64,000 nt of DNA from Candidatus Nitrosopelagicus sp. (GTDB taxonomy: Archaea; Thermoproteota; Nitrososphaeria; Nitrososphaerales; Nitrosopumilaceae), in assembly GCA_028345965.1 (NCBI GenBank), contig JAOMEP010000004.1, forward strand, positions 1 to 64,000. The letters run 5' to 3'. The position numbers were made by a program, and so were the translations under genes. Of this stretch, positions 45,246 to 55,166 are shown in pieces. Below the pieces are notes generated by a model. It searched no databases. It worked only from the letters and a program-made list of their open reading frames with translations, and was not told the DNA's origin. Position 1 is the stretch's first letter, and each line of letters starts with the position of its first letter.

Positions 45246-46658
45246 TTGGGACGTTGTACTGTGTCACAAGTTTTTCATGATATAGAAAAAAAAATTTTAG
45301 AAACACTACAACAAGTTCCAAATCAAACTCCTGAGCAATTATCAACAAATACTGAACTTTCAATTGATCAAGTTCGTAGAGGAATTGAATGGTTACGATT
45401 GAAGGACTTGGCAATAGTGGATGAATCTCAAAAGATAACTTTCTCCTTAGGTCCAAATGGACTTGATTCTCTAAAAAATGGATTACCTGAACGAAAGCTC
45501 ATCAATATGCTCAAAGATGAACCTAAAACATTTGATCAAATTCGTTCTGCATTATCTGGTGCAGGATTTAATGTGGCAATTGCAAATGCTAAAAAAAACG
45601 GTTGGATAAAAATCGAAAAAAATAATTCTGAGTCTTTAGTATCAATCAAAGAAAAACCAATAGAGACGCCTGAAGAAAAACTTCTTTCATTCATAGGAGA
45701 AAAAACTATCTCACAAGAACAAGTTTCTAATCCTTTAGCTATGAAAATTTTACTTTCTAGACCAAATTACATTATAGAAACTTCGGAAAAAACGAAAACC
45801 ATATCATTAACCGACGCTGCACTTTCTCTTGATACTAGTGCATCTTCTAGTGGAGCAATTGATGTTGAAGCCGATGTACCTTCTATCTTTGCAGCCAGAA
45901 CTCATCCATTACAAGACACTATTGATGAAATACGTGAAATCTTTGTCAATCTTGGTTTCTCTGAAATATTAGGAAACATGACACAATCGAGTTTCTGGAA
46001 TTTTGATGCTTTGTTTACTCCTCAAGATCATCCTGCGAGAGAACTTCAAGATACTTTCTATCTAGAAAATCTAGAATCAAAAAATCCCGCTACTTCATCT
46101 CAAATAAAAAATGTATCTTCATCTCATAATAAAAACTGGAAATATGACTGGAAATTATCTGAATCACAAAAAATGGTTTTACGAACACATACTACATGTG
46201 TCACTATAAAGCATCTTGCAGAACAAAAACCTGAAAATGCAAGAATATTTTCATTAGGCCGAGTATTTAGAAATGAAAAAGTTAGTTACAAACATCTTGT
46301 TGAATTTAATCAAATTGAAGGAATTGTTATTGGAAACAATACTACTTTACGAGATTTAATGGGAATACAAAAAGAATTTTATAAAAAATTAGGGTTAACA
46401 AAAGTAAAATTTTGGCCAACATTTTTTCCATACACTGAACCATCTTTACAAACAATGGTGTACAATGAAAAATTAGGAAAATGGATTGAACTTTTTGGTA
46501 TGGGAATTTTTAGACCCGAAGTAACAAAGCCACTTGGTATTGACAAACCTGTTTTAGCTTGGGGAGGAGGAATTGAAAGAATTGCAATGCTAAAGTACGA
46601 ACTAGATGATGTCAGAGAATTTTACAACAATAATCTAAGTTGGTTGAGGGGTGCATAA
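45246..46658 (+). CDS. pheS: phenylalanyl-tRNA synthetase alpha subunit
   Basis: THTTCVTIKHLAEQKPENARIFSLGRVFRNEKVSYKHLVEFNQIEGIVIG; GMGIFRPEVTKPLGI. Confidence 0.96.
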   Translation: MGRCTVSQVFHDIEKKILETLQQVPNQTPEQLSTNTELSIDQVRRGIEWLRLKDLAIVDESQKITFSLGPNGLDSLKNGLPERKLINMLKDEPKTFDQIRSALSGAGFNVAIANAKKNGWIKIEKNNSESLVSIKEKPIETPEEKLLSFIGEKTISQEQVSNPLAMKILLSRPNYIIETSEKTKTISLTDAALSLDTSASSSGAIDVEADVPSIFAARTHPLQDTIDEIREIFVNLGFSEILGNMTQSSFWNFDALFTPQDHPARELQDTFYLENLESKNPATSSQIKNVSSSHNKNWKYDWKLSESQKMVLRTHTTCVTIKHLAEQKPENARIFSLGRVFRNEKVSYKHLVEFNQIEGIVIGNNTTLRDLMGIQKEFYKKLGLTKVKFWPTFFPYTEPSLQTMVYNEKLGKWIELFGMGIFRPEVTKPLGIDKPVLAWGGGIERIAMLKYELDDVREFYNNNLSWLRGA

Positions 46659-48302
46659 TTGCCTGTTGTTGAATTAAACATAAATCGAATTAGAAAATTA
46701 GTTTCTGGAAATGTTACGCGTAAACAAATTCTTGATGTGTTACCATTTCTTGGTTTAGATATTGAATCTGAAGAAGGAGATGAAATTAGAATCGAATATA
46801 GCCCAAATAGACCTGATTACTCTACAGATTATGGAATTGCGACTGGTTTACAAGGTCTATTAGGAATAAAAAAAGGAATTCAAAAAACTCCCATCAAGAA
46901 AAAAGGAAATTATTCAATTAAGGTTGATTCAACTGTAACAAAAATTCGACCATATGTAACCGGAATTATCGCAAGTAATGGAAAATTAGATGACGTTGCA
47001 ATCAAACAATTGATGAACATGCAAGAAGATCTGCATGATGGAATAGGAAGGAAAAGAAAAAAATCATCTATTGGATTACATGATGCTGATAAGATCTCTT
47101 TTCCTCTAACATACACAACCGTCTCACGAGATCATAAATTCATTCCATTAAACGGTAGTACTGAACAAACAATTGATGAAATTTTAGCCAATACTGAGGT
47201 AGGACAAAATTATGGTTCAGTAATTGAAAATGCCAAAAATGTACCTATAATTTTTGATTCAGACCAAAACACCATCTCTTTTCCTCCGATAATTAATTCT
47301 GGATTAACAACTGTCACATCAAACACCAAAAATATTCTAATTGAAGTAACCGGAATTGATAAGGAGGCAGCCGAAGACATGCTTTCTGTAGTGATATCAA
47401 TTTTACAAACTGCTGGATTTGAATTTAATGAATTAAAAATAACTGGAAACAAAAATTCTACTCCTCAACTAAAGGAGAAAACCATGATCTATGACCCAAA
47501 ATTCACTTCTGAAATAATTGGAATAGAAATGAGCCCATCAAATATGGTGACATGTCTAAAAAAATGTAGATTAGATGCTTCAGTAAAAGGTAAAAAAATT
47601 ACTTGCATTATTCCTAGATACAGATTTGATATATTCAGTCCCATGGATTTGACAGAAGAAATTGCACTTGGATATGGAATTGCAAACATTGAACCAAAAT
47701 TATCGCCATCTACAACAATTGGTCAAAAAAATGATGTAACAATTAAAACAAAATTAATTAGTCAAACTGCGGTTGGTCTTGGATTCCTTGAAGCAATGAA
47801 CTCTAGTCTTACAAGTAAAAAAGTTCTATACGAAATGACAAAAAGAGATTCATCTCAAATTATTTCTGTACTAGATTCAAAAAGTCAAGAGCACACAATT
47901 CTTCGTGATTCGCTCTTACCTAGCTTGTTAGACAATCTTTCAAAAAATATCCATGAGTCATATCCTCAAAAATTATTTGAAACTGGTGTAGTATTTTCTA
48001 AAGGAAAACCTATTGACGAATCAATCAATTTAGCAGTAATAATTGCATACAAGGATACAAGTTATTCTGAAATTAAAGCAATAATGCAGTCTCTTCTTAG
48101 AACTAATTTTAAAATCAATTCAGAAACAAAAACTTCCAAAAATAACGAATTATTTTCAAAAGGTAGACATGCTGATATTTTTGTAAATGAGAGGAAAGTT
48201 GGAGAGATTGGAGAAATTGATTCTAACATATTGGAAAATTTCAGAATCAGAACTTCTGTAGTAGGTTTTGAGATAAAATTATCTGGATTAATATTTGACT
48301 AG
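46659..48302 (+). CDS. pheT: phenylalanyl-tRNA synthetase beta subunit
   Basis: FLGLDIESEEGDEIRIEYSPNRPDYSTDYGIATGLQGLLG; follows pheS directly. Confidence 0.95.
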   Translation: MPVVELNINRIRKLVSGNVTRKQILDVLPFLGLDIESEEGDEIRIEYSPNRPDYSTDYGIATGLQGLLGIKKGIQKTPIKKKGNYSIKVDSTVTKIRPYVTGIIASNGKLDDVAIKQLMNMQEDLHDGIGRKRKKSSIGLHDADKISFPLTYTTVSRDHKFIPLNGSTEQTIDEILANTEVGQNYGSVIENAKNVPIIFDSDQNTISFPPIINSGLTTVTSNTKNILIEVTGIDKEAAEDMLSVVISILQTAGFEFNELKITGNKNSTPQLKEKTMIYDPKFTSEIIGIEMSPSNMVTCLKKCRLDASVKGKKITCIIPRYRFDIFSPMDLTEEIALGYGIANIEPKLSPSTTIGQKNDVTIKTKLISQTAVGLGFLEAMNSSLTSKKVLYEMTKRDSSQIISVLDSKSQEHTILRDSLLPSLLDNLSKNIHESYPQKLFETGVVFSKGKPIDESINLAVIIAYKDTSYSEIKAIMQSLLRTNFKINSETKTSKNNELFSKGRHADIFVNERKVGEIGEIDSNILENFRIRTSVVGFEIKLSGLIFD

Positions 48303-48328
48303 CTGAAATTAGTAATGCCCAAAGAGCA

Positions 48329-48487
48329 CGCATTCAGACGGATTAGGATGACGAGATCGTAATGATTGCAATGATTTCTAATTCACCCAGGTTTGCGACA
48401 TATCGGGCAACCCCGGTTTCAGATCTGAAATGAGGATTTGGCTAAAACCAATGATTTTTTGCGAGTCAGGACCGGGGAACATTTTTT
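48329..48487 (+). ncRNA. candidate two-hairpin H/ACA-like guide sRNA
   Basis: Hairpin 1: upper stem GGATTAG(48340-48346)/CTAATTC(48378-48384), ACA at 48398-48400 13 nt downstream. Hairpin 2: 9-bp basal stem CCCCGGTTT(48411-48419)/GGACCGGGG(48469-48477), then A-ACA (48479-48481) and T6; apical K-turn-like GA-T-TTGG/CCAA-T-GA. Confidence 0.55.
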
Positions 48488-48519
48488 AAAATTTTAAATG
48501 TGGATTTCTAAAAATAATT

Positions 48520-48948
48520 TTGATTGAAATGGTAAATTATTGGCTTGCAAAACAAGAACCAAGTGGACCTAGAGGTTATCACATTCTTGATCTAAAAAAA
48601 GACAAAACAACTGTTTGGGATGGCATCCATAACAATCAAGCACTAAAGTTTATGCGTGATGCAAAAAAAGGTGACGAAATTATCTATTATCATACGGGTG
48701 TCGAAAGACAGGCAGTTGGAATAATGACAATTACTTCTGATCCATATCCTAACCCAAAAGAGGATAACAAACGATTTATTGTTGTAGATGTAAAATTTAA
48801 AAAATTATTCAAAACTCCTATCACACTTGACGAAATGAAACTTCAAAAAAGTTTCAAAAACTGGGAACTATTACGAATAATGAGATTATCTTTTATGCCT
48901 GTTCCTCCAAATATCTGGAAAACTATTTTAAAATTATCTGATAAATAA
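48520..48948 (+). CDS. EVE domain-containing protein
   Basis: NYWLAKQEPSGPRGYHILDLKKDKTTVWDGIHNNQALKFMRDAKKGDEIIYYHTG. Confidence 0.9.
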   Translation: MIEMVNYWLAKQEPSGPRGYHILDLKKDKTTVWDGIHNNQALKFMRDAKKGDEIIYYHTGVERQAVGIMTITSDPYPNPKEDNKRFIVVDVKFKKLFKTPITLDEMKLQKSFKNWELLRIMRLSFMPVPPNIWKTILKLSDK

Positions 48949-48994
48949 TTTTCCCAATAGGATAATTGATATACATGAACCTTGTAGTTTTACT

Positions 48995-49234
48995 ATGGCA
49001 ACAGCATATGTACTCATTAACTGTGAGCTTGGTTCTGAGGAAGCAATTATCGGTCAGTTAAAAAATCTAGAAGGAGTGATAGAAGTTCACGGTACATTCG
49101 GCGCTTACGACATTTTGGCAAAAATTGAATCGTCAACAGTTGAAGCATTACGTGAAACAATTACCTGGAAGATTAGAAAAATAGAAAAGATTAGATCAAC
49201 CCTAACCCTAATGGGCATAGAAGGTCAAACCTAA
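48995..49234 (+). CDS. standalone Lrp/AsnC ligand-binding (RAM) domain protein
   Basis: 79 aa; YVLINCELGSEEAIIGQLKNLEGVIEVHGTFGAYDILAKIES; no HTH. Confidence 0.88.
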   Translation: MATAYVLINCELGSEEAIIGQLKNLEGVIEVHGTFGAYDILAKIESSTVEALRETITWKIRKIEKIRSTLTLMGIEGQT

Positions 49235-49254
49235 TCACTACCCTTTTTGTTAAA

Positions 49255-49821
49255 ATGCTCTTACACTTTATTTTTGTAATAAAAGAAGAGGATCTACCGT
49301 ACCGTAAAGAAGAATTTGAATATGTAAAATCTATGGCAAAATTTTTCCAAAAATGGATTAAAGAAAATTTTTCAATATCGTATGAAATTCAATGTGATGA
49401 AATGATTACAGAACCACGTAGTATACTTCAGAAACTTGATTCTCATACTTTATTGGATGATCATCGTCAACGTGGAAAAGAAATTTATCATTTCTATCTA
49501 ACACATTTTAGACCATTTTGGACTGATTGTACATGTGAGGGATTTCACGCTGAGAATTTTGGAATGGCTCTTTGGCAAAAACCAAAAAATGGTTATGATG
49601 AATTGTTTCTTGCAGAAAAAAATTGTACTACAGTATGTCATGAAATTTTACATGAAATGCTAAGACAGAAAAAACATAAACGTTACATTGAAGATGTCCA
49701 TGATTTACAGACACAACATCTTTTCAATGATTTACCTTTCATTCAATACGATGAAAATTATGAAATTACTGAAGATAAACCAAAATTTCTTTCAATGGAT
49801 ATTTCAACAATAAACTATTAA
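49255..49821 (+). CDS. hypothetical protein with zincin-like HExxH motif
   Basis: 188 aa; TTVCHEILHEMLRQKKHKRYIEDVHDLQTQHLF. Confidence 0.65.
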   Translation: MLLHFIFVIKEEDLPYRKEEFEYVKSMAKFFQKWIKENFSISYEIQCDEMITEPRSILQKLDSHTLLDDHRQRGKEIYHFYLTHFRPFWTDCTCEGFHAENFGMALWQKPKNGYDELFLAEKNCTTVCHEILHEMLRQKKHKRYIEDVHDLQTQHLFNDLPFIQYDENYEITEDKPKFLSMDISTINY

Positions 49822-50450
49822 CATTTTACAACAGAATAAATTCTATTTTCAAAATTTGCAGTTTTGAATTCTAATTTATTTTCTGCATCATCTTTTCTTG
49901 ATTTACTAAGATTTTCCAATTCAATTAATGCATCACTTTTGAAACCAACAGATGAACCATAAATCGCATCAATAAGCTGTGTTCCATGTTCTCCACTTTT
50001 AATATCGTCAGCAATTTCATAAAATTTTGCAACATCTTTTTTGTTGATAGAATTTCCAGTTCCTTTGTTAAACGCAATTGCCATATACATTCCGTTACTT
50101 TTTATTGCAATTGGAACTTTATGATCTTTTCCAGATTTTCCTGGAACGCTTTCATTAATCAAAACCTCACATTTATGATACATGCTTGAAACATATGCAA
50201 AAAATCTATACTGTGCATATTTCCCTTTTTTATCTTCTTCACAATTAACAAAAATTCTATTTAGTAGTTCTAAGGCTGTATCATTCATACTTTGTAATCT
50301 GTCGTCAATTCTTCCTCTCTCTAAAAGCTCAGAGTCTGTATCTTTTGCGACTAATTTTAAAATAAAATCTGGTAAATTATAATTTTTTAATGCTGTAACA
50401 TATGCACCAGCTTGTGACATTCCAAATTTTGGGAAACCTTTCTTAACCAT
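49818..50450 (-). CDS. conserved hypothetical protein
   Basis: ORF 210 aa. Confidence 0.65.
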   Translation of the reverse strand: MVKKGFPKFGMSQAGAYVTALKNYNLPDFILKLVAKDTDSELLERGRIDDRLQSMNDTALELLNRIFVNCEEDKKGKYAQYRFFAYVSSMYHKCEVLINESVPGKSGKDHKVPIAIKSNGMYMAIAFNKGTGNSINKKDVAKFYEIADDIKSGEHGTQLIDAIYGSSVGFKSDALIELENLSKSRKDDAENKLEFKTANFENRIYSVVKC

Positions 50451-50591
50451 GTATATGACATCTCCTAGTTAATTTACATTTTAATGCTAAAAACACAAAG
50501 CAAATATTCTATTTTCTCTTATAACTGTATGTTAAACTTCTAAAAAATCTATCACTGACCGTTTATAAACTGAAAATTCCATTATGAAATA

Positions 50592-52874
50592 TTGTCTAAA
50601 ATTGCGATAGAAACCACACCAGAGATGGTCAAAGAAGTATATGATAAATTAGAAAAAAATATTTCAAAATTTAGAATCACACTAAAAAGACCTCTTACTC
50701 TTACCGAAAAAATTCTTTCTGGACATCTTGAAGATGATTTTTTAGATAAACGCTTAGATGAAAAAAAGAATTATGTATTTCTTCGACCTGATCGTGTAGC
50801 ATTACAAGATGTTACTGGTCAAATGGTAATGTTACAGTTTATGCAAGCTGGTTTGAAATCAGTTACATTGCCGACAACTGTACACTGTGATCATCTAATC
50901 CAAGCGAGAACTGAAGGAAAGTCTGACACAAAATTAGCAATGTATGAAAATAATGAAGTTTACAAATTTCTCGAAACTGCATCTAGCAAATATGGTGCTG
51001 GATTCTGGAATCCAGGTGCTGGGATAATTCATCAAGTTGTTTTAGAAAATTATGCTTTTCCAGGTGGTCTAATGATTGGAACTGATTCTCATACTCCAAA
51101 TGCTGGTGGCTTGGGAATGATAGCTGTTGGCGTTGGTGGTCTTGATGCAGCAGAAACTATGGCTGGTATGCCATGGGAATTACTTTATCCAAAGCGAATT
51201 GGTGTATATCTTAAAGGTCAACTAAGTGGATGGACTGCACCTAAAGATGTTATTCTATACGTTGCAGGAAAACTTTCAGTATCTGGTGGCACAAATTCAA
51301 TTATAGAATATTTTGGTCCTGGTGTGGAATCAATTAGCTGTACTGGTAAAGCAACAATTACGAATATGGGTGCTGAAATTGGTGCAACATGTTCGATATT
51401 TCCTTACGATAAAAGAATGGAGACATATCTGAATTCAACAAATCGAAAAGAGATTGCATTACTTGCTAATGATCATATTACTTTACTTCAAGCTGATCCA
51501 GAAGTAGAAAAAAATCCTGAACAATTTTTTGATAAAGTAATTGAAATTGATCTTTCAACTCTTGAACCGCATGTGGTTGGACCACATACACCTGATCTTG
51601 CAAGACCCATTTCTAAATTATCGGATGAAGTAGATTCAAAAGAGTATATTGATAAAATCTCTGTTGCGTTAATCGGAAGTTGTACGAATTCATCTTATGA
51701 AGATATGTCTAGATCATCAAGTGTTGCTAAACAGGCTGAAAAACATGGAATCAAAGCAAAGATTCCATTATTAGTAACTCCTGGTTCTGAACAAATTCGT
51801 TCTACAATTGAAAGAGATGGACAAATTGATACATTGAAGTCAATTGGTGCAACAGTTCTTGCTAACGCATGTGGTCCATGTATTGGCCAATGGCAAAGAC
51901 CGGAACTTAAAGAAGGACAAAAAAATTCAATTGTTACATCATTTAATCGAAATTTCCCTGGACGTAATGATGGAAAACGTGATACAATGAATTTCATAGC
52001 AAGTCCTGAAATTATAACCGCGCTTGCACTTGGAGGAAGTTTATCATTTAATCCACTAGAGGATTTACTTGAAGGAAAAGATGGTAAAAAAATTAAACTA
52101 TCTCCACCAGAAATTGCTCCTGAAGTACCAGCAAATGGATTTGTAAATACTGAAGGAGTTTATGTTTCTCCATCAGAAAACCCTGAAAATGTTGATGTAA
52201 TGATAGATCCTAAAAGTGATAGATTACAAAAATTAGAACCATTTTCTCCTTGGGATGGAAATGATTTCACTAAATTAAATTTAATATTAAAAGCAAAAGG
52301 AAAATGTACTACTGATCATATTTCTCCTGCAGGTCCTTGGCTTCGTCTTCGCGGTCATCTTGATAACTTGAGTGATAATTTACTGCTAGGCGCTGTAAAT
52401 GCATTCAATGATGAAGTTGGCAAAGCAAAGAGTATTCTTTCAAATAATATTGAAAGTTGTTCAGATATTGCAAGAAGTTACAAAGAAAAAAATATGCGTT
52501 GGGTTATAGTTGGCGATAATAATTATGGTGAAGGTAGCAGCCGTGAACATGCTGCAATGACTCCTAGGTTTTTGGGATGTGCTGTAGTAATTGCAAAATC
52601 TTTCGCACGAATACATGAAACAAATCTAAAAAAACAAGGCATTCTTGCATTAACATTTGAAGACTCTAATGATTATGATAAAATTAAAGAAGATGATAAA
52701 ATTAGTATTTCAGGTTTAACTGATTTTAAACCTGACACATCCTTTGAATGTGAATTACAACACTCGGATGGAAATTCTGAAAAAATTATTCTTAACCATT
52801 CTTACAATTCTTCTCAAATCGAATGGTTCACAGCTGGTTCTGCTTTGAATGTTTTAAAAAATAAAACATCGTAA
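50592..52874 (+). CDS. acn: aconitate hydratase
   Basis: VTLPTTVHCDHLIQA; GLMIGTDSHTPNAGGLGMIAVGVGG; LIGSCTNSSYEDMSRS; GDNNYGEGSSREHAAMTPRFLG. Confidence 0.96.
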   Translation: MSKIAIETTPEMVKEVYDKLEKNISKFRITLKRPLTLTEKILSGHLEDDFLDKRLDEKKNYVFLRPDRVALQDVTGQMVMLQFMQAGLKSVTLPTTVHCDHLIQARTEGKSDTKLAMYENNEVYKFLETASSKYGAGFWNPGAGIIHQVVLENYAFPGGLMIGTDSHTPNAGGLGMIAVGVGGLDAAETMAGMPWELLYPKRIGVYLKGQLSGWTAPKDVILYVAGKLSVSGGTNSIIEYFGPGVESISCTGKATITNMGAEIGATCSIFPYDKRMETYLNSTNRKEIALLANDHITLLQADPEVEKNPEQFFDKVIEIDLSTLEPHVVGPHTPDLARPISKLSDEVDSKEYIDKISVALIGSCTNSSYEDMSRSSSVAKQAEKHGIKAKIPLLVTPGSEQIRSTIERDGQIDTLKSIGATVLANACGPCIGQWQRPELKEGQKNSIVTSFNRNFPGRNDGKRDTMNFIASPEIITALALGGSLSFNPLEDLLEGKDGKKIKLSPPEIAPEVPANGFVNTEGVYVSPSENPENVDVMIDPKSDRLQKLEPFSPWDGNDFTKLNLILKAKGKCTTDHISPAGPWLRLRGHLDNLSDNLLLGAVNAFNDEVGKAKSILSNNIESCSDIARSYKEKNMRWVIVGDNNYGEGSSREHAAMTPRFLGCAVVIAKSFARIHETNLKKQGILALTFEDSNDYDKIKEDDKISISGLTDFKPDTSFECELQHSDGNSEKIILNHSYNSSQIEWFTAGSALNVLKNKTS

Positions 52875-52875
52875 G

Positions 52876-52949
52876 TGGGCCCGATCGGATTTGAACCGAC
52901 GATCGACGGTTTTGGAGACCGTCGCCCTACCAGGCTAGGCTACGAACCC
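52876..52949 (-). tRNA. tRNA-Trp (CCA), no intron
   Basis: Reverse strand GGGTTCGTAGCCTAGCCTGGTAGGGCGACGGTCTCCAAAACCGTCGATCGTCGGTTCAAATCCGATCGGGCCCA; loop CTCCAAA. Confidence 0.93.
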
Positions 52950-52998
52950 ACAAGAATTCAAATATTGAGCGGGAATTTTAACTATTGCTAACGTTTAT

Positions 52999-53559
52999 TT
53001 GCAAATTAGCAATATTTGCAGTAAAATGGTAAAACCTATTCTTCTTGTTGGTGGTGCAATTCCAATAATTTTTGCAATAATAATTGTAGTTCCTTTGGTC
53101 ACCGCACCAGAAATAGCAAGAACTGCAGTAGATCCCTCTGATAAATCAGAAATAGAATTCACCACGCATCATCTTAGAAATGTTTCACCAGGTATAACTG
53201 ATAGAATTACTGCAATTCAAACAGAAATTATTGTAATAAAAAATGATGGCACAGTTACTTACTCTATTACTAAAGATGGAAAAGTTAGCTCACCAAAAAC
53301 AATTAAAATTGATAACTCACAAAGAATCAAACTTGTCGCAATGATTAAAGAAACTGGTTTTTTGTCATTGCCATTTGAATCATTTTCTATAAAAGAAGGA
53401 ATTGAAAACTATCAAAAATTTGGTCTTAAAATTACATTAAATGATGATACTAATCAATTGTATTGGCCTGAACCTAACGCGACAGAAAAAATGATTCCTC
53501 CAATTATTACAATGGTTCAAGAAGAATTGGAATTAATAATGGAGATCATAAGGGAATAA
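52999..53559 (+). CDS. hypothetical membrane-anchored protein
   Basis: ORF 186 aa; N-terminal TM ILLVGGAIPIIFAIIIVVPLV. Confidence 0.65.
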   Translation: MQISNICSKMVKPILLVGGAIPIIFAIIIVVPLVTAPEIARTAVDPSDKSEIEFTTHHLRNVSPGITDRITAIQTEIIVIKNDGTVTYSITKDGKVSSPKTIKIDNSQRIKLVAMIKETGFLSLPFESFSIKEGIENYQKFGLKITLNDDTNQLYWPEPNATEKMIPPIITMVQEELELIMEIIRE

Positions 53560-53583
53560 ATATCGATGAGGCACAGATAGTCT

Positions 53584-54552
53584 ATGATTCCACTTTCTGG
53601 AGATATTCCTGATTCAAAAGGCGCGATATGTGGAAAAATTGATTCTAATTCAGTTGTTCGTGGTACTTCCACACTCAAACGTGGTTTTGCACATATGCTA
53701 AAAAATGGTGTCGTTATGGATGTTACAAATGTTGAACAAGCACAAATAGCCGAAGAAGCTGGTGCAGTATCCGTAATGGTATTGGACAAATTACCTTCTG
53801 ATGTGCGAAAAGCAGGTGGTGTAGCACGAACTGCAAGTATTAGAATTATAGAAGAAATTATGGATAATGTAACAATACCTGTTATGGCAAAATGTAGAAT
53901 TGGTCATATGTATGAAGCAAATGTTCTAGATGAAACTAATGTTGACATGATAGATGAATCTGAAGTTTTAACTCCCGCTGATGAATATCATCACATTTGG
54001 AAATGGGATTTTACTACTCCATTTGTAAATGGTGCCCGCTCTTTAGGTGAAGCATTAAGAAGAGTTGAAGAAGGTGCAGCAATGATTAGAACTAAAGGTG
54101 AACCTGGAACCGGAAACGTTGCAGAAGCAATTTATCATATTAAAAAAGTCAATGAAGAACTACGTACTATCAAAAGTATGTATGATTCAGATGACAAGCA
54201 AGAACTTGTTAAGATGGCTAGAGAATTCAAAGTATCTTATGATTTAGTTGAAGAGACAGCAAAAATTGGAAGATTGCCTGTTGTAAATTTTGCCGCCGGA
54301 GGAATTGCAACTCCTGCAGATGCCGCTTATCTTATGTCATTAGGTTGTGATGGAATATTTGTAGGATCGGGAATATTCAAAGCTGAAGATGCTCAAGAAC
54401 GTGCTCGTGCTGTTGTTTTAGCTACAACCTTCTGGGAAGAACCAGATAAAGTAAAAGAAGCACAAAAAATGATTGATGAAAGACAATCATTACTCGGTTT
54501 GGATGTAAAAAATTTAGATTTGAAAATGCAAGAAAGAGGTAGTACTGTATGA
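53584..54552 (+). CDS. pdxS: pyridoxal 5'-phosphate synthase subunit PdxS
   Basis: [65 protein letters not shown]. Confidence 0.97.
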   Translation: MIPLSGDIPDSKGAICGKIDSNSVVRGTSTLKRGFAHMLKNGVVMDVTNVEQAQIAEEAGAVSVMVLDKLPSDVRKAGGVARTASIRIIEEIMDNVTIPVMAKCRIGHMYEANVLDETNVDMIDESEVLTPADEYHHIWKWDFTTPFVNGARSLGEALRRVEEGAAMIRTKGEPGTGNVAEAIYHIKKVNEELRTIKSMYDSDDKQELVKMAREFKVSYDLVEETAKIGRLPVVNFAAGGIATPADAAYLMSLGCDGIFVGSGIFKAEDAQERARAVVLATTFWEEPDKVKEAQKMIDERQSLLGLDVKNLDLKMQERGSTV

Positions 54553-55166
54553 GTAAAATTCAGATTGGCATACTCGCAGTACAAGGCGATGTAACCGAAA
54601 ATTTTTTAGCTACTATGGCTTCCATGAGTGAATTAGGTATTGATGGAACTGTCGTACAAGTTAAAACAATTGAACAAATATCTGAACTTGATGGTTTGAT
54701 AATTCCTGGAGGCGAAAGTACTGTAATTGGTCAAATGTCTCTTGTAAATGGTGGACTAAAAAAAATTAAAGAAAAAATTGAATCTGGAATGCCAGTATTT
54801 GGAATATGTGCTGGAATGATCTTTCTATCAAAAAACTCCAAAGATAAGGTTGTAGGTAAAGTTGAACAACCTCTTTTGGATGTCTTAGATGTAAAAATTG
54901 AAAGAAATTCTTTTGGACGTCAAAAAGATTCCTTTGAAGCAAATATTTCAATGGAACCTGTTGGAATATCTTCTTTTAATGGTGTGTTTATTCGTGCACC
55001 ATCTGTATCCGAAACTGGCTCTGATGTTGAAATATTGGCAAAATTCAATGAAAAAATAGTTGCAGTAAAACAAGGAAATATTCTTGCAACTGCATTTCAT
55101 CCTGAACTTACAAGGGATATTTCATTACACAAATCATTTGTAAAATTAGTTGATAATCTCAATTAG
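54549..55166 (+). CDS. pdxT: pyridoxal 5'-phosphate synthase glutaminase PdxT
   Basis: [52 protein letters not shown]. Confidence 0.95.
   Translation: MSKIQIGILAVQGDVTENFLATMASMSELGIDGTVVQVKTIEQISELDGLIIPGGESTVIGQMSLVNGGLKKIKEKIESGMPVFGICAGMIFLSKNSKDKVVGKVEQPLLDVLDVKIERNSFGRQKDSFEANISMEPVGISSFNGVFIRAPSVSETGSDVEILAKFNEKIVAVKQGNILATAFHPELTRDISLHKSFVKLVDNLN

Noticed and set aside
48329-48487. RNase P, SRP or 5S RNA interpretation of the pheT-EVE intergenic RNA
   Set aside because: No RNase P CR-I/CR-V motifs, no SRP helix 8 signature, wrong length for 5S
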